DNA of 64,000 bases from an uncultured Shewanella sp. (GCF_947497935.1 NZ_CANMIO010000021.1:1-64000), one strand, 5' to 3'; positions 8,386 through 17,198 are shown, numbered from the stretch's first letter. Numbers and translations are program-made. The notes: a model not told the origin generated them from the letters alone.

Positions 8386-8393
8386 ATAAAAAG

Positions 8394-8420
8394 TTGATGC
8401 AACCATTAAGGTTGCATCAA
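8394..8420 (-). terminator. Intrinsic terminator of the LysM gene, in the dprA leader
   Basis: Stem TTGATGCAACC/GGTTGCATCAA, 11 bp, with a 5-nt loop. On the minus strand it is followed by CTTTTTATAGGGA, so the U-tract runs into the dprA Shine-Dalgarno. Transcripts from the LysM gene must read through it to reach dprA. Confidence 0.75.
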
Positions 8421-8444
8421 AAGAAAACTATAACTAACTCTAGT

Positions 8445-9545
8445 CTACTCGCTACGGATCAGCGAATCAGGTATCGCCAACTTGTCAGCCACTCGTACTG
8501 GCCGCTCGTTAACTAAGATTATGCCCATGCTGGTTTTATCAAAGACTTTAAACACCATTAATTTACCACGATAAAGATCCGGCATCTTAACTGCGCTGTC
8601 AGAAGAGATATTGGCGAGCATCTTCTCGTAGCGATTACGATCATGAGGCTGCACAGGTACACCATCACCGTCAATCACTACAACTTCGCCATCTTTAAAG
8701 ATTGAGAACACCTGCCCAGTTTCGAGTCCGTCTACTGCACCACGATCTAAGTAAACCACATCCAGCTTACCCATCTCACGAATGTCTTTACCTGAAGCCA
8801 GTACGGTAGCAGGCTCAGTTAACGATGCCGCACGAGGCATAAAATACGCCGACATTAATAAATCGTCTTCGATAGGTAACACACGATAACCAGCCGCAGT
8901 CTCTCTTATGCTACTCAACAGCTCCACTTTAGAGATGGGGCCAGATTCAACCACTCGCCCTGAAGCCGATAAAATCACTTCTAAGCCTAAGTTATCACCG
9001 TCACTATTTTTAAATGAGCGGCCTTCCAAGTAGACGCCAAACTTATCACCTACTGTTAGCTCACCTTGCACATAAATAATGTCATTAACGACGTGGTAAT
9101 TTGATGGGCTCTCGCCGCCCATCACTTTAGGCTGCTGTTCGAACCATTCGGCATCGACCACGCGATGCTGTAACAAATAAGGCTGGATAAGAGAAAGATC
9201 TATCGCCGGAATCGCACCATCCTTAGCCGAAATACGCCCCTGAGGACTCTTTCTAACATGTGGCTTAACAACTAAGCGAGGCTCTCCATCGATAAAGACT
9301 AAGGTCAGCCTATCTCCGGGGTAAATCAAATGGGGATTAGCGACCTGAGGGTTTGCGCCCCACAGCTTAGGCCAACGCCAAGGATCTTTAAGAAAAGATG
9401 CAGATATATCCCAAAGCGTATCGCCTTTTTGAACCACATAAGAATCAGGATGACCCGACTTTAGCGTTAAAGTATCAGCGAAAACAGAGGTGCAACCAAC
9501 TATTAGTGAAGCAAGTAATATTAACCGTTTCATCAGGGTATCCAT
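8445..9545 (-). CDS. Secreted LysM-domain protein
   Basis: A 366-residue exported protein. The signal peptide MKRLILLASLIVGCTSVFA precedes a LysM domain at about residues 35-85 (YVVQKGDTLWDISASFLKDPWRWPKLW...NPHLIYPGDRLTL), which should bind peptidoglycan. The remaining ~270 residues are beta-rich with no motif I recognise. Similar LysM proteins sit next to dprA in Shewanella and Pseudomonas. ATG 9545 has AAGAG upstream; ATG 9533 gives a shorter signal peptide and is possible. It is divergent from def. A role in cell-wall binding is inferred from the domain only. Confidence 0.85.
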   Translation of the reverse strand: MDTLMKRLILLASLIVGCTSVFADTLTLKSGHPDSYVVQKGDTLWDISASFLKDPWRWPKLWGANPQVANPHLIYPGDRLTLVFIDGEPRLVVKPHVRKSPQGRISAKDGAIPAIDLSLIQPYLLQHRVVDAEWFEQQPKVMGGESPSNYHVVNDIIYVQGELTVGDKFGVYLEGRSFKNSDGDNLGLEVILSASGRVVESGPISKVELLSSIRETAAGYRVLPIEDDLLMSAYFMPRAASLTEPATVLASGKDIREMGKLDVVYLDRGAVDGLETGQVFSIFKDGEVVVIDGDGVPVQPHDRNRYEKMLANISSDSAVKMPDLYRGKLMVFKVFDKTSMGIILVNERPVRVADKLAIPDSLIRSE

Positions 9546-9681
9546 GCTATTTGCTCTTTTATTAGAGTATAAGTAGAGCTTTTGCTGTTATTGAATGCCG
9601 CTAACGACTAAAATTGAGCCATTAGCCAAAGTCAGTATAACTAACTGGCTCAAATTTGACAGACTTGTTAAGAGTTTAGGT

Positions 9682-10194
9682 ATGAGTTTATTAAAAGTTT
9701 TACGCTTTCCTGACGAAAGATTACGTACAGTTGCAAAGCCGATCACAGAGTTTAACCCTGCTCTTCAAACGCAAATCGATGATATGTTCGAAACTATGTA
9801 TGAAGAGAAGGGAATTGGCCTAGCAGCAACACAGGTTGATTATCATCATCAACTTATCGTTATGGACCTTCAAGATGAGGTTGAGCGCCCTAAAGTGTTC
9901 ATAAATCTTGAAATTACCGCCAAGAGTGGCGACTTCTGTAATGAAGAGGGGTGCCTATCAGTCCCTGGCGTTTACGCAAAAGTCGACCGCGCCGAGTTCG
10001 TCACCATCAAGGCGTTAGATCGTGATGGTAAAGAGTTCACCTTGGAAGCCGATGGCTTATTCGCTATCTGTTTACAACATGAATTAGACCATCTATCTGG
10101 CAAGCTGTTTGTTGACTATCTATCACCTCTAAAGCGTCAACGTATCAAGCAAAAACTCGAAAAAGCGGCTCGTTTAGAAGCGAAACAAGGATAA
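9682..10194 (+). CDS. def: Peptide deformylase
   Basis: A 170-residue metalloenzyme removing the N-formyl group from nascent proteins. All three family motifs are present: GIGLAATQVD, EEGCLSVPG (metal-binding Cys) and QHELDHLSGKLFVDYL (HExxH). The start MSLLKVLRFPDERLRTVA at 9682 matches the family; the upstream in-frame start at 9595 would add an unrelated extension. It is followed 4 nt later by fmt, as in E. coli, coupling deformylation and formylation genes. Confidence 0.97.
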   Translation: MSLLKVLRFPDERLRTVAKPITEFNPALQTQIDDMFETMYEEKGIGLAATQVDYHHQLIVMDLQDEVERPKVFINLEITAKSGDFCNEEGCLSVPGVYAKVDRAEFVTIKALDRDGKEFTLEADGLFAICLQHELDHLSGKLFVDYLSPLKRQRIKQKLEKAARLEAKQG

Positions 10195-10198
10195 ATTT

Positions 10199-11164
10199 TT
10201 GAAACCATTAAATGTCATTTTTGCAGGAACACCAGATTTTGCTGCACGCCATCTTCAAGCGCTAATCGACTCAGAGCACAATGTGATTGCAGTTTACACC
10301 CAGCCAGACAGACCTGCTGGCCGTGGTAAAAAACTGCAAGCGAGTCCAGTCAAAGCATTAGCGCTTGAAAATGACATTGCAGTTTTTCAGCCTAAATCCC
10401 TGCGTGACGAAGACGCCCAAGCAGAACTTGCGGCATTAAACGCCGATATCATGGTTGTGGTGGCTTATGGACTTATCTTGCCTAAAGTCGTGCTAGATAC
10501 TCCACGCTTAGGTTGTATCAACGTGCACGGTTCTATCTTGCCACGCTGGCGTGGTGCAGCCCCAATCCAACGCGCATTGTGGGCCGGCGACAGTGAAACT
10601 GGCGTGACCATCATGCAGATGGATATTGGTCTAGATACTGGTGACATGCTGCTTAAGACTCAGCTTCCGATTGAAGACTCTGACACCTCTGCAACCCTCT
10701 ATGAAAAACTAGCAGAGCAAGGTCCAAGCGCACTTGTTGAAGCACTAGCAGGCATTGCTGAAGGCAGTCTTCCAGCAGAGAAGCAAGATGAGAGCCTAGC
10801 TAACTACGCCGAGAAACTATCAAAAGAGGAAGCGCGTCTAGACTGGTCTAAACCCGCTTCAGCTTTATGGCGTGAAATTCGTGCATTTAATCCTTGGCCT
10901 GTTAGCCACTACGAACATGAAGGCAATACCATCAAGGTATGGCAAAGTTCTGTTAGTGATGAAACCAGCTCACAGCAACCGGGCACCATTTTGTCGACAG
11001 ATAAAACCGGTATCAGCATTGCTACAGGTGAAGGCGTATTAACCATCACCCAGATGCAACTACCAGGTAAGAAACCATTAAGTGTTGCCGACATCCTAAA
11101 CTCGAGAGCGGACTGGTTTACCCCAGGAACTGTACTCGCTAGCACCGACAATCAAGAGGCTTAA
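10199..11164 (+). CDS. fmt: Methionyl-tRNA formyltransferase
   Basis: A 321-residue enzyme formylating Met-tRNAfMet with 10-formyl-THF. FAGTPDFAARHLQAL and TQPDRPAGRGKKL mark the N-terminus, VNVHGSILPRWRGAAPIQRALWAGD-type residues form the catalytic region (Asn-His-Gly, and Asp in MDIGLDTGDML), and a C-terminal OB-like domain follows. The start is TTG at 10199, with AAGGA seven bases upstream. It is tightly spaced with def and rsmB. Confidence 0.97.
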   Translation: MKPLNVIFAGTPDFAARHLQALIDSEHNVIAVYTQPDRPAGRGKKLQASPVKALALENDIAVFQPKSLRDEDAQAELAALNADIMVVVAYGLILPKVVLDTPRLGCINVHGSILPRWRGAAPIQRALWAGDSETGVTIMQMDIGLDTGDMLLKTQLPIEDSDTSATLYEKLAEQGPSALVEALAGIAEGSLPAEKQDESLANYAEKLSKEEARLDWSKPASALWREIRAFNPWPVSHYEHEGNTIKVWQSSVSDETSSQQPGTILSTDKTGISIATGEGVLTITQMQLPGKKPLSVADILNSRADWFTPGTVLASTDNQEA

Positions 11165-11170
11165 TCGCTA

Positions 11171-12451
11171 ATGAACTTAAGAGCTTTGGCCGCTAAGGTC
11201 GTTTTTCAGGTGCTAGAAAAAGGTATCTCACTTTCTGTGGCGCTACCGGATCAGCAAAGACATCTCGACAGCGGTAAAGACAAGGCGCTACTCGCCGAGC
11301 TTTGCTATGGCGTGATGCGTCATTTGCCACAACTAGACAAGCAAGTCAGTGATTGTATGAGCAAGCAAATGAAAGGCAAGCAGCGCATTGTGCACCAACT
11401 GCTGCTGATTGGTTGCTATCAACTGTACTTCACGCGTATTCCTAGCCACGCGGCAATATCTGAAACGGCCGAAGCCTGTCGTCAGCTAAAGTTTGAAGGC
11501 TTAGTGAAGGTCGTTAATGGTGTTTTGCGTAATATTCAACGCCAAGAAAAACCATTATCGACCGACAACGACACCCTAACCTATAACACACCAGCCTGGA
11601 TCATTAAGCGCTTAAAAGAGGCTTACCCTGAAAACTGGCAAAGTGTTATTGAGCAGAGTCACGAACGCCCACCTATGTGGCTGCGTAACAATCAGCAATC
11701 GCAAACTAGAGAGACTTACCTACAAGCGCTTGCTGGATTAGATATCGAAGCGCAAGCAGGTAACAGCAAAGACTCGATTTTATTATCTAGCCCACGCGAT
11801 GTGATGCAATTACCAGGATTCGAATCTGGCGCGGCTTCCGTGCAAGATGGCGCCGCTCAATGGGCGGCAACGCTATTGGCACCACAAGGCGACGAATTAG
11901 TACTTGATGCCTGTGCGGCACCTGGCGGTAAAAGCTGTCACCTACTGGAACTTGCGCCCAACATCAAGCTGGTCGCTGTCGATTTCGACGCCAAACGTCT
12001 TGAACGTGTGCAGCAAAACCTTGATAGATTGTCACTCAAAGCTGAGTTAGTGCATGGCGATGCTGCCAATATTGACTCATGGTGGCAAGGCGGCAAATTT
12101 GACCGGATTTTACTTGATGCTCCTTGCTCGGCAACTGGTGTTATTCGTCGTCATCCAGATATTAAGTGGCTAAGAAAGAACAATGACATCGAAGAGTTGG
12201 CACAATTACAGTCACAAATTTTCGATCATTGCTGGAAGTGGTTAAAGCCCGGTGGCACACTCTTATACGCAACATGTTCGATTTTGCCTCAGGAAAACAA
12301 AGATCAAGTCAGTGCCTTCTTAGCCAGAACACCCGATGCGACCTTAGTGCCGATAGAAGAGCAAGCTAACCCAGACGATATCGGTTGGCAGATTGTTCCG
12401 GGGCAAGACAACATGGACGGCTTTTATTACGCTCGCCTAGTGAAGGATTAG
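11171..12451 (+). CDS. rsmB: 16S rRNA m5C967 methyltransferase RsmB
   Basis: A 426-residue protein with an N-terminal NusB-like RNA-binding domain (about 1-140) and a C-terminal SAM methyltransferase domain. SAM loop DACAAPGGKSCHLLELA, LLDAPCSATGVIRRHPDIKW (PC motif, Cys of product release) and LLYATCSILPQEN (catalytic TC motif) are all intact. It sits in the conserved def-fmt-rsmB-trkA operon with 6-7 nt gaps. Confidence 0.97.
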   Translation: MNLRALAAKVVFQVLEKGISLSVALPDQQRHLDSGKDKALLAELCYGVMRHLPQLDKQVSDCMSKQMKGKQRIVHQLLLIGCYQLYFTRIPSHAAISETAEACRQLKFEGLVKVVNGVLRNIQRQEKPLSTDNDTLTYNTPAWIIKRLKEAYPENWQSVIEQSHERPPMWLRNNQQSQTRETYLQALAGLDIEAQAGNSKDSILLSSPRDVMQLPGFESGAASVQDGAAQWAATLLAPQGDELVLDACAAPGGKSCHLLELAPNIKLVAVDFDAKRLERVQQNLDRLSLKAELVHGDAANIDSWWQGGKFDRILLDAPCSATGVIRRHPDIKWLRKNNDIEELAQLQSQIFDHCWKWLKPGGTLLYATCSILPQENKDQVSAFLARTPDATLVPIEEQANPDDIGWQIVPGQDNMDGFYYARLVKD

Positions 12452-12458
12452 TACGGCA

Positions 12459-13868
12459 ATGAAAATTATCATTTTGGGTGCAGGACAAGTTGGCGGCACA
12501 TTAGCCGAAAACTTAGTTGGCGAAAACAATGACATCACCATTGTCGATAACGACAAAAACCGCCTGCGCACCTTGCAAGATAAGTACGATTTAAGGGTGG
12601 TTGTGGGTCATGGTGCACACCCAAGTGTATTAAAAGAGGCGGGAGCCGAAGACGCAGACATGCTGATCGCGGTCACCAATAGTGACGAATGTAATATGGC
12701 TGCCTGCCAGATTGCCTACTCACTTTATGGTACCCCCACTAAGATTGCCCGTATCCGTTCAGAGCAGTATTTAGGCCTGCGCGATAAACTGTTTATCGAC
12801 AGCGAAACCAAGCATGCGGAAAATCGCCCTCGTGGTGGCTTTATCATCGACGAATTAATTGCGCCAGAACAGCTAGTCACCGCCTATATCGGCCGCCTAG
12901 TAGAATATCCTGGCGCACTGCAGGTGCTGGAGTTTGCCGAAGGTAGACTCAGTCTAGTCGCCGTGCGCGCATACTATGGTGGCCCACTGGTGGGTAACGC
13001 CTTAGCAGCGCTACGTGAGCACATGCCAAATATTGATACCCGGGTAGCGGCTATCTTTAGGCAAGGCCGCCCTATCATGCCGCGCGGTACCACCATTATC
13101 GAAGCCGATGACGAAGTCTTCTTCGTGGCCGACAGTCGCCATGTGCGCGCTGTAATGAGTGAGATGCAAAAGCTAGATAACTCCTACCGCAACATCATGA
13201 TCGCCGGTGGTGGTAATATCGGTTTAGGCTTAGCCAAGCAGTTGCAACGCAATCACTCGGTGAAGCTGATTGAGCGTAAGCAAGAACGTGCCGAAGAGCT
13301 ATCTGAAAAGCTGGAAAACACCACGGTATTTTGTGGTGATGCATCGGATCAAGAGTTGTTACTCGAAGAGCATATCGACCAAACTGATGTGTTTATTGCG
13401 GTGACTAACGACGATGAAGCCAACATCATGGCCGCCCTGCTCGCCAAGCGTATGGGCGCGAAGAAAGTCATGGTACTGATCCAGCGTGAAGCTTATGTTG
13501 ATATTGTGCAAGAGGCCAATATCGATATTGCGATTTCACCTCAGCAAGCAACAATATCGGCACTGCTGACCCATATTCGCCAAGGTGATATTTGTAACGT
13601 TTACTCACTGCGTCGCGGCGCTGCGGAGGCCATCGAAGCAATTGCTCACGGTGACTCCAATACATCTAAAGTTGTTGGCAAGCAGGTCAGCGAAATCAAA
13701 CTGCCACCAGGTACTACCATTGGTGCCATTGTGCGTGATGAAGAAGTGCTGATGGCTCACGATAAAACAGTTATCGAGCAAGGCGATCACGTCATTCTCT
13801 TCTTAGTAAACAAGAAGTTTATTGGTGAAGTCGAGAAACTGTTCCAACCGAGCGCTTTCTTCTTTTAA
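12459..13868 (+). CDS. trkA: Trk potassium uptake regulatory subunit TrkA
   Basis: A 469-residue peripheral membrane protein with two tandem RCK units. Each has a Rossmann nucleotide loop, GAGQVGGTLAENL at the N-terminus and GGGNIGLGLAKQL near residue 250, followed by a TrkA_C domain. It binds NAD(H)/ATP and gates TrkH. The ending KLFQPSAFFF is slightly longer than E. coli TrkA. The trkH gene follows 20 nt later, so subunit and channel are cotranscribed, unlike E. coli where they are apart. Confidence 0.96.
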   Translation: MKIIILGAGQVGGTLAENLVGENNDITIVDNDKNRLRTLQDKYDLRVVVGHGAHPSVLKEAGAEDADMLIAVTNSDECNMAACQIAYSLYGTPTKIARIRSEQYLGLRDKLFIDSETKHAENRPRGGFIIDELIAPEQLVTAYIGRLVEYPGALQVLEFAEGRLSLVAVRAYYGGPLVGNALAALREHMPNIDTRVAAIFRQGRPIMPRGTTIIEADDEVFFVADSRHVRAVMSEMQKLDNSYRNIMIAGGGNIGLGLAKQLQRNHSVKLIERKQERAEELSEKLENTTVFCGDASDQELLLEEHIDQTDVFIAVTNDDEANIMAALLAKRMGAKKVMVLIQREAYVDIVQEANIDIAISPQQATISALLTHIRQGDICNVYSLRRGAAEAIEAIAHGDSNTSKVVGKQVSEIKLPPGTTIGAIVRDEEVLMAHDKTVIEQGDHVILFLVNKKFIGEVEKLFQPSAFFF

Positions 13869-13888
13869 AAACCTTCAGGAGCGGAATA

Positions 13889-15331
13889 GTGCTGAACTAT
13901 CGTCCTCTACTGTTTATTCTGGGAATTTTCCTATCGACGCTGACCGCGTTTATGTTAATTCCCGGAGCCTTCGCCCTCTATTATGGCGAAGAGACTGTTG
14001 GTGCATTCATGATTTCATCGCTAGTTACGGCTAGCGCTGCCAGCTTTTGTATGCATCAAGGCCAGAGCCGTAAACTCCATCTCAACATTCGAGATATGTT
14101 TCTGCTGACCTGCCTCACATGGCTTATCGTCAGCCTGTTTGCCGCCATGCCCTTCACTCTGTATCACGGTATCAACTATACCGACGCCTTCTTCGAAACC
14201 ATGTCGGGGATCACCACCACCGGCTCGACTGTGCTATCAGGGCTCGACGGCATGGATCACAGCATTCTGATCTGGCGTTCACTGCTACAATGGCTAGGCG
14301 GGATAGGCTTTATCGTGATGGCTGTAGCCGTGCTGCCCTTTTTAAACGTCGGTGGTATGCGGCTATTTAGAACCGAATCTTCTGACTGGAGCGACAAAAC
14401 AACCCCGCGCACCCAGCACATGGCAAAGAACCTATTTATCGTTTATTGCCTACTCACCTTCCTGTGCTTTTTGGCATATCACGGTAGCGGCATGAACTGG
14501 TTCCAAGCTATAAACCATGCCATGACAACTCTATCAACGGGCGGCTACTCCACCTCAGATCAATCCATGGCGGCTTTTTCCAATGAGGCTCACTGGGTAG
14601 GTACTATCTTTATGCTCGCAGGTGGATTGCCCTTGCTGATGTTCGTCTACATGGTGCAGCAACGCTCAGTAAAAGTGTGGAACGACGCTCAGGTAAAAGG
14701 CTTTCTCAAGTTTGTAGTTTTCGTTTCTTGTGCACTCGCCTTATGGCTTTGGAGCAGCAGAGAGATAGCAGCTTTAGATGCGCTACGCTTGGCCAGCTTT
14801 AATGTTGTTTCAGTAGTAACAACCACGGGCTACGGTCTTACCGATTACTCAGCTTGGGGCGCACTGGCGAATATTGCGTTTCTATTTCTGATGTTTGTTG
14901 GTAGCTGCTCAGGGTCAACCTCTGGCGGTATCAAAATCTTCCGCTTTCAAATTGCTGGCGTGATTATGCGCGAGCAGCTTAAGCAGCAATTCCACCCTAA
15001 TGGCGTGTTCAAAGAACGCTATAACAACCACATTATTCGCGGCGATATCGTCCGTTCACTCGTCACCTTTATCCTGCTATTTGTACTAGTGATTGTGCTG
15101 CTATCCATCATCTTGGTGCTAACAGGATTAGATCCTGTAACCAGCTTTACTGGCGCCATTACCGCTGTCACCAATGTTGGCCCAGGATTAGGCGATACCA
15201 TAGGTCCTGCCGGTAACTTCTCAACTCTACCCGATGTGGCCAAATGGGCATTAGCGATAGGCATGTTACTAGGCCGATTAGAGATCTTAACAGTCGCGGT
15301 GTTGTTCCATCCAAGCTTCTGGAAGTACTAG
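13889..15331 (+). CDS. trkH: Trk potassium uptake channel subunit TrkH (paralogue 1)
   Basis: A 480-residue inner-membrane K+ channel with four pore repeats. The selectivity-filter segments are visible as GITTTGSTV, STGGYST, VTTTGYGLT and NVGPGLG. Start codon is GTG after TCAGGAGCGG. It directly follows trkA and ends before a strong terminator. A second TrkH (17199-18656) is encoded 2 kb away and differs considerably in sequence, so the two are distinct paralogues rather than a recent duplication. Confidence 0.94.
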   Translation: MLNYRPLLFILGIFLSTLTAFMLIPGAFALYYGEETVGAFMISSLVTASAASFCMHQGQSRKLHLNIRDMFLLTCLTWLIVSLFAAMPFTLYHGINYTDAFFETMSGITTTGSTVLSGLDGMDHSILIWRSLLQWLGGIGFIVMAVAVLPFLNVGGMRLFRTESSDWSDKTTPRTQHMAKNLFIVYCLLTFLCFLAYHGSGMNWFQAINHAMTTLSTGGYSTSDQSMAAFSNEAHWVGTIFMLAGGLPLLMFVYMVQQRSVKVWNDAQVKGFLKFVVFVSCALALWLWSSREIAALDALRLASFNVVSVVTTTGYGLTDYSAWGALANIAFLFLMFVGSCSGSTSGGIKIFRFQIAGVIMREQLKQQFHPNGVFKERYNNHIIRGDIVRSLVTFILLFVLVIVLLSIILVLTGLDPVTSFTGAITAVTNVGPGLGDTIGPAGNFSTLPDVAKWALAIGMLLGRLEILTVAVLFHPSFWKY

Positions 15332-15347
15332 GCCTAATTTAGATACA

Positions 15348-15374
15348 AAAAAGCCGCATCAAGTGCGGCTTTTT
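15348..15374. terminator. Bidirectional intrinsic terminator
   Basis: Stem AAAAAGCCGCA/TGCGGCTTTTT with a TCAAG loop and T-runs on both strands. It lies between the convergent trkH and hemG-like genes. Confidence 0.9.
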
Positions 15375-15385
15375 GATTTGGGTAC

Positions 15386-15925
15386 TTATTTAGCTAAACT
15401 CACTAGGTGATCAGCATAGACCTTCACATCTTCCCAATCGGTGTAATCAATAACTGATTTAGGATCGGTTGGGCCATTGGTGATCTTCATAATTAGCTGG
15501 ATCATCATTCTGTCGTACCAACGCCAAGCAGGGTAATCCACCTTACCAGCAATCACTTTAACATCGGTCGGTTTCCATGCCGCTAGCTCAATAAATTTCT
15601 GTAGATATTTATTGTTTTCCGGCACACGCTTCTCAGGATTACGAGCCACAACATTCACACTAAAGAAACTAGACGGTTTAGCGCTTAATTCTGCTTGGTG
15701 CTGCTCGACAAATTCAAAGACTGACTTATGGTAACTGCCGTAAAGTACACACGCACCTAACGCGACCACATCATATTGAGCCCAGTCGATCCCCTCAGCC
15801 TTAGCTTCATTAATATGCATCATATCGCATCGATAACCTTGGCTCACAAGGTGGTCTGCAACGGCACGGCTAATTCTGGCTGTATGCCCACCGCGAGAAT
15901 AATAAAGTACCAGAACTGATTTCAT
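15386..15925 (-). CDS. HemG-type flavodoxin-like protein (paralogue A)
   Basis: A 179-residue flavodoxin-fold protein. LYYSRGGHTARISRAVADHL is the FMN phosphate loop, and the long-chain insert VVARNPEKRVPENNKYLQKFIELAAW typical of HemG is present. C-terminal TNGPTDPKSVIDYTDWEDV also matches HemG, which oxidises protoporphyrinogen IX to protoporphyrin using menaquinone/ubiquinone. Start ATG 15925 has GGGAT upstream; an earlier in-frame ATG adds a non-conserved leader. It is clearly paralogous to 16528-17055 and is divergent from the ArsR-type regulator. Whether it is a second protoporphyrinogen dehydrogenase or another quinone-dependent flavoprotein is open. Confidence 0.82.
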   Translation of the reverse strand: MKSVLVLYYSRGGHTARISRAVADHLVSQGYRCDMMHINEAKAEGIDWAQYDVVALGACVLYGSYHKSVFEFVEQHQAELSAKPSSFFSVNVVARNPEKRVPENNKYLQKFIELAAWKPTDVKVIAGKVDYPAWRWYDRMMIQLIMKITNGPTDPKSVIDYTDWEDVKVYADHLVSLAK

Positions 15926-16062
15926 CTTTATCCCAATTGAGAATGTGTTATTAAATCCATTGTTGCAGCAAATTACAGTTTTTAAAGGAGAATAGATCAC
16001 AAATTAGGTATAGCTCATATTATCGACATCAAAAATTGAGATAACAGTCTTCCACAAGTATA

Positions 16063-16091
16063 TTGTCTTATAAGCTTAACTCAATTAGAAT
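16063..16091 (+). promoter_or_regulatory. Candidate sigma70 promoter of the ArsR-type regulator
   Basis: TTGTCT (16063-16068), 17-bp spacer, TAGAAT (16086-16091), 34 nt before the start codon. The -10 lies inside the inverted repeat described separately. Confidence 0.55.
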
Positions 16092-16100
16092 AAACTAATT
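16083..16100. promoter_or_regulatory. Candidate operator: inverted repeat over the regulator -10
   Basis: AATTAG and CTAATT, exact inverted repeats separated by 6 bp, overlap the predicted -10. The AT-rich symmetry and position fit autorepression by an ArsR-family dimer. Binding is inference. Confidence 0.45.
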
Positions 16101-16124
16101 AAAGGCGATGGAGTAAGTAACCGT

Positions 16125-16430
16125 ATGCAAAAAGACATCGATATTAGTGCCATGGTCACTAATGCCGAAAGCGCAGCTAAATGGCTTAAGGCTATCGCTA
16201 ATCCATATAGACTGATGATTCTGTGCTTATTATTGGATAAAGAACTAAGCGTGACCGAATTAAATGAAACGGTTCCTCTCAGTCAGTCTGCACTATCGCA
16301 ACATTTAGCAGTATTACGCTCAGAAGACTTAGTGGCGACCCGCAAGAGCTCACAAATAGTGTATTACACACTAAAGAATGAGCAGGTCACCGAAGTGATC
16401 TCTATCTTGCATCGTAAATACTGCGCCTAG
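16125..16430 (+). CDS. ArsR-family regulator, persulfide-sensor (BigR/SqrR/YgaV-like) type
   Basis: A 101-residue winged-helix repressor. HTH: ELSVTELNETVPLSQSALSQHLAVLR; wing: LVATRKSSQIVYYTL. The metal-binding ELCVCDL motif of ArsR/SmtB is replaced by ELSVTEL, so classical metal sensing on alpha-3 is unlikely. Its only cysteines are Cys34 (LMILCLLL) and Cys100 (HRKYCA). The 66-residue interval equals that of the di-thiol pair in SqrR (41/107) and BigR (42/108), and the sequence resembles E. coli YgaV and Vibrio HlyU. These sense persulfides or redox change. It is divergent from the HemG-like gene at 15386-15925 and convergent with hemG at 16528. Targets are inferred. Confidence 0.85.
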   Translation: MQKDIDISAMVTNAESAAKWLKAIANPYRLMILCLLLDKELSVTELNETVPLSQSALSQHLAVLRSEDLVATRKSSQIVYYTLKNEQVTEVISILHRKYCA

Positions 16431-16457
16431 TACACTCTTTAGAGCCGATAGTATTCT

Positions 16458-16498
16458 AGAAACAATAAAGCCTGCATTTAGCAGGCTTTATTGTTTCT
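16458..16498. terminator. Bidirectional terminator, 18-bp perfect stem
   Basis: AGAAACAATAAAGCCTGC, loop ATTTA, exact complement. It lies between the convergent regulator and hemG. The T-rich 3' flank is built into the stem (CTTTATTGTTTCT). Confidence 0.85.
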
Positions 16499-16527
16499 GA
16501 TTTAGTTTTTAAAATCGAGCATCAAGA

Positions 16528-17055
16528 TTAACGCTCAGCAAAAGCCCGAGCAAACTCATCAACCTTGTTCCAATCGGTAAATTCAAAGGTACCACTAGTA
16601 TCGGTCGGTCCTTTAGTCATCCACATGATAAAGCGGATCATCACTTTATCGAACAGCCGATATTTAGGGTAATCAATCTTACCGGCAAATACAGCTAACT
16701 GTTGCGGTTGCCATAGTGAAAGCTGCAAAAACTTTTTCATATATGGATTGGTTTCAGGGGTGTTTTTCTCAGGTTTTCGAGCAACCACATTCACCGTAAA
16801 GAAGGCATTTTTCTTAGCATCTAGTACCGCGTGCTGACGGTTAATGAACTGGTAAAGTGCAGGCCTATGTTTACCATAACGAATACTAGCTGCTACCAAG
16901 ATCTTATCAAATTGCGCTAAACCTAAAGTTTCTGCTTCCTCTAGAGAAGCCAGTGTGACCTTGGCGTTTTGCTCTTGGTTGATCTTCTTTATCTGCTCAC
17001 AAATCGCTTTGGTTTGGCCATCGACTGTCGAATAAATAATTAGTGTATTGTTCAT
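16528..17055 (-). CDS. hemG: Protoporphyrinogen IX dehydrogenase (quinone) HemG (paralogue B)
   Basis: A 175-residue FMN protein aligning well with E. coli HemG: IYSTVDGQTKAICEQI (FMN loop), ASIRYGKHRPALYQF, NVVARKPEKNTPETNPYMKKFL (the HemG-specific long insert), GKIDYPKYRLFDKVMIRFIMWMTKGPTDT and a final TDWNKVDEFA. It oxidises protoporphyrinogen IX coupled to the respiratory quinone pool. It lies 143 nt downstream of trkH paralogue 2 on the same strand, the E. coli trkH-hemG order, so this copy is the likely orthologue of E. coli hemG. Confidence 0.93.
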   Translation of the reverse strand: MNNTLIIYSTVDGQTKAICEQIKKINQEQNAKVTLASLEEAETLGLAQFDKILVAASIRYGKHRPALYQFINRQHAVLDAKKNAFFTVNVVARKPEKNTPETNPYMKKFLQLSLWQPQQLAVFAGKIDYPKYRLFDKVMIRFIMWMTKGPTDTSGTFEFTDWNKVDEFARAFAER

Positions 17056-17198
17056 TAACTTCCTACTATTTTCCGATTCAAACTAGATTCAAAAACTCAA
17101 CTTAAGCTAGGACCAAAGGCCTACCTTGAGTCCAATATACTCACTAATAATTAACCCTAACTTAGCGGCTGATGTCAGCGAGTCGTCTTTATATTAAT

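Noticed and set aside
15386..17055. One of the two hemG-like genes as a pseudogene
   Set aside because: Both frames are intact and keep the FMN loop and HemG insert.
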